The translations under genes and the position numbers were made by a program. A stretch of 45,116 nucleotides of DNA from an uncultured Verrucomicrobiota bacterium (lineage in GTDB: Bacteria; Verrucomicrobiota; Kiritimatiellia; Kiritimatiellales; Pontiellaceae). Below are positions 38,697-45,116 of this stretch, piece after piece. How positions within the stretch are numbered: the first letter of the stretch is position 1; every line of letters begins with the position of its first letter. Location: assembly GCA_913065005.1 (NCBI GenBank), contig CAJYAJ010000008.1, forward strand, positions 1 through 45,116, given 5' to 3'. The notes under the pieces were generated by a model. The model was not told the DNA's origin, did not search any database, and was given only the letters and a program-made list of their open reading frames with translations.

Positions 38697-40286
38697 CTAG
38701 TCCTGTTCTTCTTCCAAAAATAATTTATACTCAATGCCATCCACAAGCGCTTCCCAGGATGCTTCAATGATATTTTCAGATACGCCTACCGTGCCCCAAT
38801 TCGAAGATCCATCCGTCGACTCAATTTGAACCCGTGTACGTGCTCCGGTCGCCTCATCCGGATCCAGAATATTAACCCGGTAATCAGCCAACTGAACCCC
38901 TTCAATCGAGGGGAAGAACGTAGAGAGTGCACGTCGTAATGCCATATTAAGAGCATCAACGGGACCATCCCCTTCACCCACGGTAAACGCTGTTTCTCCA
39001 TCCACTTTCAACTTTATAGACGCCTCAGAAACACAAGGCTCATCTTTACTCCGCTTTTCAACGATCACTCGGAAGCCTTCCAAGTCGAAAAAGTTTTTAT
39101 GCTCCTTCAGAACTTTCTTAATCAACATTTTAAAAGAAGCATCTGCCGACTCATAGACATAACCCTCTTGCTCCATCTGCTCCATCTTCGAGAGTATTTC
39201 CCGAATTTCAGGCGATTTACGATCGATATTTTGGAGACCCATTTCTAGCAGCTTCTCCATCACATTACTCGCACCCGAGAGCTCAGAAATCAAAATACGC
39301 CGACTATTGCCTACCGAATCCGGAGGTACATGCTCAAACGAAACCGCTACTTTTCGAACTCCATCCACATGCATCCCCGCTTTGTGAGCAAATGCACTGT
39401 CACCTACATATGCCGCCCGTTGGTTGTCTCGCAAATTGGCCTGTTCATTCACAAATTGAGATACCGCCTTAAGATTCTTTAACTGCTCTGGATCCACCAA
39501 ACAGGTTTTATCCGTTTTTCTAATTAGGTTTGCGACTACAGATACTAAATTACAATTTCCACATCGCTCACCAAAACCATTAATCGTGCCCTGTACATGA
39601 ACCGCTCCAGCGCGCACGGCTTCCATCGCATTCGCCACACCTGTTTCCGAATCGTTGTGTGTGTGTGCACCCACCGCCATCTCAAACGTCTTCTTAACCA
39701 CGGATGTGATCTCATAAACTTCATGTGAAAGACATCCACCGTTCGTATCACACAGCACCAAAACATCGGCACCGCCGGTTTTAGCTGCGGCCAATGTCTT
39801 CAGCGCATATTCGGGTGCATCCTTATATCCATCAAAAAAATGTTCAGCATCATAGATTACTTCTTTTCCATGAGATTTTAGAAATCGACAAGTATCTTCA
39901 ATCATAGCCAAATTTTCTTCAGCCGTGGTCTTCAAAACATCCTCAACATGCAGCAACCAACTCTTACCAAAAATAGTACAAACCTCCGTATCTGCCTCCA
40001 AAAGTGCCTGTGCACCTCGGTCTTCTTCAACCGCAATGCCCGCACGACGAGTGCTCCCGAATGCTGCTATTTTCGCATGCTTTAATTTAACTTTTTTTAT
40101 ATCACGAAAAAAGGCCATATCTTTTGGATTTGAGGCTGCAAACCCCCCTTCAATATAATCCACACCAAATGAATCAAGCATCTGAGCCACATGAATTTTT
40201 GACACAGGAGAAAACGTAACACCCTCAGCCTGAGCACCGTCTCTTAACGTAGTGTCGTAGATCAAAACCCGATTATCAGCCATCAT
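38697..40286 (-). CDS. cimA: (R)-citramalate synthase
   Basis: A 529-residue enzyme of the isopropylmalate/homocitrate synthase family that condenses pyruvate and acetyl-CoA into citramalate, giving 2-oxobutyrate for isoleucine without threonine deaminase. The HMGL-like barrel starts with YDTTLRDGAQAEGVTFS, whose AQAEG form is typical of CimA. It holds DYIEGGFAASNPKD, GAHTHNDSETGVANA with metal-binding His residues, and GTINGFGERCGN. A C-terminal LeuA-type regulatory domain (about 400-520) should bind isoleucine. A homocitrate synthase is a less likely alternative. AGGAAG precedes two adjacent ATGs. Confidence 0.92.
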   Translation of the reverse strand: MMADNRVLIYDTTLRDGAQAEGVTFSPVSKIHVAQMLDSFGVDYIEGGFAASNPKDMAFFRDIKKVKLKHAKIAAFGSTRRAGIAVEEDRGAQALLEADTEVCTIFGKSWLLHVEDVLKTTAEENLAMIEDTCRFLKSHGKEVIYDAEHFFDGYKDAPEYALKTLAAAKTGGADVLVLCDTNGGCLSHEVYEITSVVKKTFEMAVGAHTHNDSETGVANAMEAVRAGAVHVQGTINGFGERCGNCNLVSVVANLIRKTDKTCLVDPEQLKNLKAVSQFVNEQANLRDNQRAAYVGDSAFAHKAGMHVDGVRKVAVSFEHVPPDSVGNSRRILISELSGASNVMEKLLEMGLQNIDRKSPEIREILSKMEQMEQEGYVYESADASFKMLIKKVLKEHKNFFDLEGFRVIVEKRSKDEPCVSEASIKLKVDGETAFTVGEGDGPVDALNMALRRALSTFFPSIEGVQLADYRVNILDPDEATGARTRVQIESTDGSSNWGTVGVSENIIEASWEALVDGIEYKLFLEEEQD

Positions 40287-40376
40287 ACTTTTCTTCCTCA
40301 GGGATCATAGAAAGCCCACTCATCACCTTCTACTTACAATCTAACTTAAACCCACTTCTCTTAAAAAGAGCATGCT

Positions 40377-41303
40377 TTATGCGCTGTGCTCCTGATTTTC
40401 AAGATACCGTTCAGCTTCTAATGCAGCAGCACAACCCGTGCCTGCCGCCGTTACCGCTTGGCGATAAATCCGATCTGCCACATCCCCAGCCGCATAGACC
40501 CCCGCTAAAGATGTTTTTACACCGTCTGCAACCAAATAGCCCACTTCATCTGTTTCAAGCATGCCAGCAAATACCTCTGTATTAGGCTTATGACCAATTG
40601 CAGAAAAATAGCCCTTACACTCCACTTCACTCACTTCATCGTTTTCTCTATTCCGTAACCGAACGCCAATAACTCCGCTCTCATCACCCAACACCTCTTC
40701 CACAACCGTATTCCACGCAATATCAATTTTCTCATGTTCGATTGCGCGTTGTGCCATAATCTTCGATGCTCTAAACGCATCTCGACGATGAACCATTGTT
40801 ACTTTAGATGCAAATCGCGTGAGAAAAATGGCTTCCTCACATGCCGTATCGCCACCTCCCACAACCACTACAGGGAGATCTCGATAAAAAGCTCCATCAC
40901 AGGTCGCACACGCCGAAACCCCTCGTCCCAGAAAAGCCTCTTCTGAAGGAAGACCTAAATACTTTGCCGTCGCACCCGTTGCGATAATCACCGTTTTGGT
41001 TTCAATCGTCTCTCCATCCGTTAACTGCAGCGAATACATTGAATCGCATGCCTGCATTTCAACCACTTCACCAAAAATATACCGCGTACCAAAACGTTCT
41101 GCTTGAGCCCGCATATCAGCCATCAGCATCGTTCCATCTACTCCATTCGGAAATCCTGGATAATTCTCCACATCACTCGTGGTCGTCAACTGACCACCCG
41201 GTTGCATGCCCTCTATCACAATAGGCGATAAATTTGCACGTGCTGTATAAATGGCAGCAGTTAACCCTGCCGCTCCGGCTCCAATTATTACGACATTTTC
41301 CAT
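40377..41303 (-). CDS. trxB: thioredoxin-disulfide reductase
   Basis: A 308-residue low-molecular-weight flavoprotein that reduces thioredoxin with NADPH. The FAD motif IIGAGAAGLTAAIY is at residue 6. The redox-active pair Cys132/Cys135 is in SACATCDGAFY, the NADPH motif VVVGGGDTACEEA near 145, and GVYAAGDVAD near 268. GAAGGA precedes the ATG. The 90-nt gap to cimA has no GC-rich terminator. Confidence 0.97.
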   Translation of the reverse strand: MENVVIIGAGAAGLTAAIYTARANLSPIVIEGMQPGGQLTTTSDVENYPGFPNGVDGTMLMADMRAQAERFGTRYIFGEVVEMQACDSMYSLQLTDGETIETKTVIIATGATAKYLGLPSEEAFLGRGVSACATCDGAFYRDLPVVVVGGGDTACEEAIFLTRFASKVTMVHRRDAFRASKIMAQRAIEHEKIDIAWNTVVEEVLGDESGVIGVRLRNRENDEVSEVECKGYFSAIGHKPNTEVFAGMLETDEVGYLVADGVKTSLAGVYAAGDVADRIYRQAVTAAGTGCAAALEAERYLENQEHSA

Positions 41304-41329
41304 GTATTAAATCCTTCTTTAAAAAACGA

Positions 41330-41359
41330 AATATACCGCTTCATTTCAAAATACTTCAA
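41330..41359 (-). promoter_or_regulatory. candidate sigma-70 promoter for trxB
   Basis: On the minus strand, TTGAAG (41359-41354), an 18-nt spacer, then TATATT (41335-41330, 5 of 6). It lies about 27 nt before the trxB start. Confidence 0.5.
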
Positions 41360-41411
41360 ACCAATTCGATAGATTAAGATTCATACTCAGATCAATTAGT
41401 GTCACTTTCGT

Positions 41412-41440
41412 TTGACTCAACCTCATCAAAAAAACATAGT
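41412..41440 (+). promoter_or_regulatory. candidate sigma-70 promoter for lpd
   Basis: TTGACT at 41412-41417, a 17-nt spacer, then CATAGT at 41435-41440 (4 of 6). The leader to the lpd ATG at 41471 is short and carries TGGAGAGA. Confidence 0.5.
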
Positions 41441-41470
41441 TTGGCATTTCAGATAACAAATGGAGAGATC

Positions 41471-42859
41471 ATGGATTTTGATGTGATAGTTATAGGAGCA
41501 GGTCCTGGCGGATATCCCGCCGCCATTAAAGCAGCTAAGATGGGTGCTAAAACAGCCATCATCGAGCGCGAATGGCTTGGAGGAACCTGCTTAAACTGCG
41601 GATGCATCCCTACTAAAACATTAATAGCAGGTGCGGAAACCTATCAAAAAATACTTCATGCAGAGAGTTTTGGAATCAACGTTAATCAACCCGAAATTGA
41701 TTACTCGGCGATGAAGAAAAGAAAAGATAAAGTCGTTGAAACACTCAAAGGAGGCATCGGATCTCTCCTCAAGGCCCATGGAATTACCGTCTTTGAAGGA
41801 ACCGGCGGATTTAAAGATGCCAACACCATTACCATTCAATCTGCCGATGGATCCTCAGAAACCATAACCGGAAAAAACATTATCATTGCTACCGGCTCTA
41901 CCTCGACCGTCCCCGGATTTATTCCCGAAAATGACCGTGTTGTGGAAAGTCGTTCCTTCCTCGACATGGAAAAACTTCCCAACTCGTTATTGGTACTCGG
42001 TGGTGGATATATCGGATGCGAACTTGCCTGCATGGCCGCGGGGCTCGGTGTAAAGGTAACTGTTGTGGAACTGCTAGATGATGTTCTAATGCTTCTCGAT
42101 AAAGATGTTCGCCTCGTTGTCAAAAAACACATGGAAAAAGAGTTAGGGGTTACATTCCTCACTGGAGACGCATTAGAAAACATCAAGGCAACGAAAAAAG
42201 AAGTCACAGCAACCGCCGGCGATCAAAAACTAAGCGCTGACATGCTCCTAGTTTCGGTGGGACGAAGCCCTGTAACAGATGGATTAAATGCGGAAGCCGC
42301 AGGCATTGAAGTTGACGAACGTGGGTACATCCAAGCGGATGAACTCAGTCGAACAAACGTAGACCACATCTATTGCATCGGAGATGTTTCCGGCCGCATT
42401 CAATTGGCCCATGCCGCGACCTCTCAAGCTATGTATGCGGTTGAACACGCCTTGAGCGATGAAGAGAAAATTGAAGAAGTAGTCATTCCTGGCGTTATTT
42501 TTACCACCCCAGAAGTCGGCTTAGTCGGATTCACAGAACAAGAAGCAAAAGAAGCTGGCCTCTCTTATAACGTGGGAAAACATTTCTTTAGAGGACTCGG
42601 TAAAGCACTTGCTTCCAACGAAACTGATGGCTTTGTTAAGATTATAGCCGATAAAGAGACCGATGTGATTATCGGCGCACAATGTGCTGGACCGCACGCT
42701 ACAGACCTTATCAGCGAAATGGTGATCGCTATTCGCGAAGAAATTACCGCAGAAGAACTTGGTAATACCGTTCACGGGCATCCCACCTTTGCTGAAATCT
42801 GGATGGAAGCAGCTCATGCCGTTCACAAGGTTTGCATTCACGCCCCACCTGCTAGATAA
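41471..42859 (+). CDS. lpd: dihydrolipoyl dehydrogenase (E3)
   Basis: About 462 residues. It reoxidises dihydrolipoamide on 2-oxoacid dehydrogenases or the glycine cleavage H protein, with NAD as acceptor. The FAD motif is VIGAGPGGYPAAIKAA, the redox disulfide is Cys40/Cys45 in GGTCLNCGCIPTK, the NAD motif is LVLGGGYIGCELA, and the dimer-interface His-Glu pair is in VHGHPTFAEIW. I chose the ATG at 41471 because it gives the canonical start and follows GGAGAG; the frame is open to 41399 but that segment covers the promoter. No E1/E2 genes are present. The outer-membrane protein gene starts at the very next base. Confidence 0.95.
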   Translation: MDFDVIVIGAGPGGYPAAIKAAKMGAKTAIIEREWLGGTCLNCGCIPTKTLIAGAETYQKILHAESFGINVNQPEIDYSAMKKRKDKVVETLKGGIGSLLKAHGITVFEGTGGFKDANTITIQSADGSSETITGKNIIIATGSTSTVPGFIPENDRVVESRSFLDMEKLPNSLLVLGGGYIGCELACMAAGLGVKVTVVELLDDVLMLLDKDVRLVVKKHMEKELGVTFLTGDALENIKATKKEVTATAGDQKLSADMLLVSVGRSPVTDGLNAEAAGIEVDERGYIQADELSRTNVDHIYCIGDVSGRIQLAHAATSQAMYAVEHALSDEEKIEEVVIPGVIFTTPEVGLVGFTEQEAKEAGLSYNVGKHFFRGLGKALASNETDGFVKIIADKETDVIIGAQCAGPHATDLISEMVIAIREEITAEELGNTVHGHPTFAEIWMEAAHAVHKVCIHAPPAR

Positions 42860-43807
42860 ATGAAAGTTTGTGGATACGCACTTTATTTCATTATTTGGAT
42901 CACCTCCATCTCAAGTGCAGAAACCGTTCTTTTCAAAAACGGTGATCGCATCAACGCAACCTCTGTGGAGCAAACAAACGATCTACTCCGTATAACCTCG
43001 GATCGATTCGGCATCATTCTGATTAATAAAAATGAGTTACAACCCACGCCAACACCCCCTGTCAAAAAATTACCACTCAAAAAACCTACGCCAAAAAAGA
43101 CATCAAAGTGGTCTGGACAAATTAGCGCATCTCAAACTTCACGCGACTTAAATACGATTCAACAGCGCAATGACACCATAGCCGAACGAAAACAAAAACT
43201 GAAAGATACGCGCATTCATCTCAAATTAAATTATGTACATTCAAATCACGAATTTAGTTGGGACGCCAAACATCGATATTATTATAAAGACCGTAAAATT
43301 GATGATCAGTATACCCTCACGCAAATCTACAAAAGAAATATACCCCGAAAGAAATACTACACTTCATTCAAAAGCATGTATCAAACCGATTTTAGACGAG
43401 CCATTGAGCATGAATATTTACAAACCGCAGAAGTCGGGATTGATTGGAAGAAAACAAAAGAGATTTCACTCTCAACATCCGTCGGCATCGCATACCATAA
43501 ATACAACCGATCCATTATCAGTAATAACGAAAGTATCGATCAAAATGTGGAACTTCCAAAAGCCGTCTTCAACGAAAAAATGCGTTGGCAAATAATAGAA
43601 AATCTCGCACTTGTTCAAACATATAGTCATCAAGGAGATTTTGATAATTATCAATTTAACTTCTCGGGAGGGATCGAAAATAGATTAATCAAAGAGCTCT
43701 TTATTAAATTTGAATACAAAATTGAAGAAGACACCGAGGTTAATTATGACGATAAAGGCTTCTACAATCGCTCCTTTATTGTATCACTACTTCATAAATT
43801 TAAATAA
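42860..43807 (+). CDS. predicted outer-membrane beta-barrel protein, DUF481-like
   Basis: A 315-residue protein with a signal peptide (about residues 1-20, cut after SSA). A small N-terminal module (LFKNGDRINATSVE...LLRITSDRFGIILINKNEL) resembles the SH3-like region that often precedes DUF481 barrels. A Pro/Lys linker (about 53-74) follows. The remainder alternates polar and aromatic residues in strand-like pairs rich in Tyr, Phe and Lys, as expected for a barrel in the outer membrane. Function is unknown. The ATG at 42860 abuts the lpd stop; no ribosome-binding site is obvious, so coupling to lpd is possible. Confidence 0.7.
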   Translation: MKVCGYALYFIIWITSISSAETVLFKNGDRINATSVEQTNDLLRITSDRFGIILINKNELQPTPTPPVKKLPLKKPTPKKTSKWSGQISASQTSRDLNTIQQRNDTIAERKQKLKDTRIHLKLNYVHSNHEFSWDAKHRYYYKDRKIDDQYTLTQIYKRNIPRKKYYTSFKSMYQTDFRRAIEHEYLQTAEVGIDWKKTKEISLSTSVGIAYHKYNRSIISNNESIDQNVELPKAVFNEKMRWQIIENLALVQTYSHQGDFDNYQFNFSGGIENRLIKELFIKFEYKIEEDTEVNYDDKGFYNRSFIVSLLHKFK

Positions 43808-43826
43808 AAGCTACCCATTGCCTGCA

Positions 43827-43855
43827 TTGACACCCTTGACCTCTCTCCCTATATT
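43827..43855 (+). promoter_or_regulatory. strong sigma-70 promoter for thrS
   Basis: A perfect -35 TTGACA at 43827-43832, an ideal 17-nt spacer and TATATT at 43850-43855 (5 of 6). Transcription would start near 43862, leaving about 33 nt before the thrS ATG. This leader is too short for a T-box or an operator-rich E. coli-type thrS leader. Confidence 0.7.
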
Positions 43856-43894
43856 CTACGCTCTTTACCGCAAACAAAGGAAACTTTCATCACG

Positions 43895-45116
43895 ATGAAA
43901 CAAATTGAAATGACAGAACTAGATCGACTGCGCCATAGTTCAGCACACATCATGGCAGCAGCTGTTTGTCGGATCTATAACGATGTACAACTCGATATCG
44001 GGCCGCCAACTGAAGATGGGTTTTATTACGATTTTGAGATGAATGAACGTATCTCGACCGAAGATTTCAGCAAGATTGAACACGCCATGCAGGAGATCAT
44101 CGCCGAAGACCACCCCTTTACCTGCCAAGAAGTCTCACGAGAACAAGCAACCGAAATGTTAAAAGGGCAAACCTATAAACTCGAACGTCTTGCAGATATT
44201 CCTGAAGGAGACCCCATCACCTTCTTCACATGTGGAGAATTTACTGATCTCTGTCGAGGCCCACACGTAGAAAGCACGGGAAAAGTAAAAGCCTTTCAAT
44301 TAGTCAACGTGGCAGGCTCTTATTACAGAGGCAAAGAAACCAATCCCATGTTGCAACGGCTATACGGAACCGCCTTTAGCAATCCCAAAGAATTGCGCAT
44401 GCACCTCAAGCAGATCGAAGAAGCGAAAAAAAGAGACCATCGAAAATTAGCCAAAGAACTCGATCTATTTTCTATTTCAGAGAATGTTGGGCCAGGACTT
44501 GTCAACTGGCATCCCAAAGGGGCTCGTATTCGATCTATCATTGAATCATTCTGGAAAACCGAACACTACCGGAATGGCTATGACATGCTCTATACTCCCC
44601 ATGTCGGCAAAGCTTCATTGTGGGAAACATCCGGTCACCTCGACTTTTATCGTGAAGGTATGTATGCCGCAATGGACGTAGACGGACAAGAATACTTTAC
44701 AAAACCAATGAACTGCCCCTTTCATATCGAAATCTACAAATCTGGACTTCGCTCATACAGAGAACTCCCCTTACGCTGGGCTGAACTAGGCACTGTCTAC
44801 CGATATGAAAAAGCCGGCACTCTCCATGGCTTATTCAGGGTTCGCGGCTTCACTCAAGATGACGCCCATATCTTCTGCACAACCGAACAAATAGAGGACG
44901 AAGTAAAAGAGGTTATTCGATTCTGTAATTTTATTTGGAAAACATTCGGTTTTACCGAAGTAAAAGTGAAGGCAGCCCAGAAAAAGGCAGCAGAGGCGAA
45001 AGCACAAGCGAAGGCGGCGGAGGGGGAGGCGAAGAAAGAGGTGGAGGCGAAGGTAGAGCTGTCGTTGGCAGAAAAGAAGAAAAAGATCAGGGAAATGGTG
45101 GAGGCGGCAAAGGCAA
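43895..45116 (+). CDS. thrS: threonyl-tRNA synthetase, 5' part, TGS-less and with Lys/Ala/Glu-rich insertion (runs off the window)
   Basis: 407 codons are visible. No TGS domain precedes the editing domain, which begins about residue 13 (HSSAHIMAAAV, then FTDLCRGPHVEST; His and Cys editing residues intact). The class II core follows: TPHVGKASLWETSGH, Cys274 of the zinc site in KPMNCPFH, and motif 2 region YRYEKAGTLHGLFRVRGFTQDDAHIFC. After FGFTEVKV (residue 358) the conserved LSTRPEK strand is replaced by an open-ended tract of Lys, Ala and Glu. The remaining zinc ligands, motif 3 and the anticodon domain must lie beyond the window. AGGA sits about 13 nt before the ATG, slightly far. Enzyme identity is firm; whether the insertion is real needs reads across it. 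Confidence 0.93.
   Translation, partial: MKQIEMTELDRLRHSSAHIMAAAVCRIYNDVQLDIGPPTEDGFYYDFEMNERISTEDFSKIEHAMQEIIAEDHPFTCQEVSREQATEMLKGQTYKLERLADIPEGDPITFFTCGEFTDLCRGPHVESTGKVKAFQLVNVAGSYYRGKETNPMLQRLYGTAFSNPKELRMHLKQIEEAKKRDHRKLAKELDLFSISENVGPGLVNWHPKGARIRSIIESFWKTEHYRNGYDMLYTPHVGKASLWETSGHLDFYREGMYAAMDVDGQEYFTKPMNCPFHIEIYKSGLRSYRELPLRWAELGTVYRYEKAGTLHGLFRVRGFTQDDAHIFCTTEQIEDEVKEVIRFCNFIWKTFGFTEVKVKAAQKKAAEAKAQAKAAEGEAKKEVEAKVELSLAEKKKKIREMVEAAKA
44969..45116 (+). other. in-frame Lys/Ala/Glu-rich, purine-rich insertion in thrS
   Basis: From codon 359 of thrS onward, 37 of 49 visible residues are Lys (13), Ala (15) or Glu (9), with no Pro and one Gly. Codon use changes abruptly: Glu is GAG in 7 of 9 cases, Lys AAG in 9 of 13 and Ala GCG in 7 of 15, while the preceding thrS part clearly favours GAA and AAA. 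The strand becomes almost pure purine. No stop occurs before the window edge. A long charged alpha-helix or coiled coil is predicted by eye. Confidence 0.8.

Noticed and set aside
40358-40370. Inverted repeat CTCTTTTTAAGAG after trxB as a terminator
   Set aside because: Five-base, AT-rich stem with no following U-tract on the transcript; too weak for intrinsic termination.
43710-43898. 62-codon frame running into the thrS start as a possible TGS-domain remnant
   Set aside because: It is in a different frame from thrS, overlaps the outer-membrane protein gene and the thrS promoter, and has no TGS-like sequence.
1-45116. tRNA/rRNA genes, CRISPR arrays, insertion sequences, prophage or attachment sites
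   Set aside because: By eye the gaps are short and contain no tRNA-like arm motifs, regularly spaced repeats, transposase or integrase genes, or terminal inverted repeats. A covariance-model search would be needed to rule out small RNAs.

Overview
This window is a compact, housekeeping-rich stretch of a Gram-negative bacterial chromosome. Kdo synthesis genes (kdsB/kdsA), a predicted outer-membrane beta-barrel protein and a polyprenyl-phosphate recycling protein point to an LPS-type envelope. A full-length pyruvate:ferredoxin oxidoreductase points to anaerobic or fermentative carbon metabolism. The gene set and an exported sialate O-acetylesterase-like enzyme would fit a PVC-superphylum bacterium such as Kiritimatiellota, but that placement is an inference from gene content, not from a marker gene. 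I see no prophage, insertion sequence, CRISPR array, tRNA or rRNA.

Layout. 1-0.98 kb (+): end of kdsB, then kdsA. 1.0-4.2 kb (-): a SWIM-SNF2 helicase. 4.4-9.7 kb (+): panD with an rRNA methyltransferase, then phoH-pgpH-ybeY. 9.7-13.2 kb (-): nifJ, divergent from guaB-nadE (+, 13.3-16.4 kb). 16.4-25.2 kb (-): a nine-gene run dut-radC-larC-sialate esterase-hisF-hisI-phosphohexomutase-trpE-trpG. 25.3-27.8 kb (+): purN, an NSS-family transporter and a 50-aa membrane protein that looks like its small subunit. 27.8-31.8 kb (-): nfu-type scaffold, REC-PAS-histidine kinase, acs, infA. 31.9-34.4 kb: a DUF368 (PopT-type) protein (+) convergent with lipA and a GT2 glycosyltransferase (-). 34.7-35.9 kb (+): a ferredoxin/rubredoxin-reductase-like flavoprotein. 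35.9-41.3 kb (-): trxB, cimA, valS. 41.5-43.8 kb (+): lpd and an outer-membrane protein. 43.9 kb to the end (+): a 5' part of thrS.

The genes cover central and amino-acid metabolism (NifJ, Acs, Lpd, LipA, CimA, HisF/HisI, TrpE/TrpG), nucleotides and cofactors (GuaB, PurN, Dut, NadE, PanD, LarC), translation (IF-1, ValS, ThrS, YbeY, an rRNA methyltransferase) and the envelope (KdsA/B, DUF368 protein, GT2). Genes are tightly packed, with ATGA start/stop overlaps, and convergent pairs end almost on top of each other. Several upstream regions carry a plausible sigma-70 promoter with a TTGAC-type -35 and a 16-18 nt spacer; the best is upstream of thrS.

The most unusual signal is at the right edge. 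The threonyl-tRNA synthetase reads normally through motif 2. Where the conserved LSTRPEK segment should come, it enters an in-frame Lys/Ala/Glu-rich tract of at least 49 residues with abruptly different, purine-rich codon use. The tract is still open at the window end, and the same protein also lacks the usual N-terminal TGS domain. Secondary points are a receiver domain without its phospho-accepting Asp, a HisI with an altered Asp triad, a YbeY with Asp as third metal ligand, a lone one-ORF LarC, and the unlisted MetS-like small subunit.
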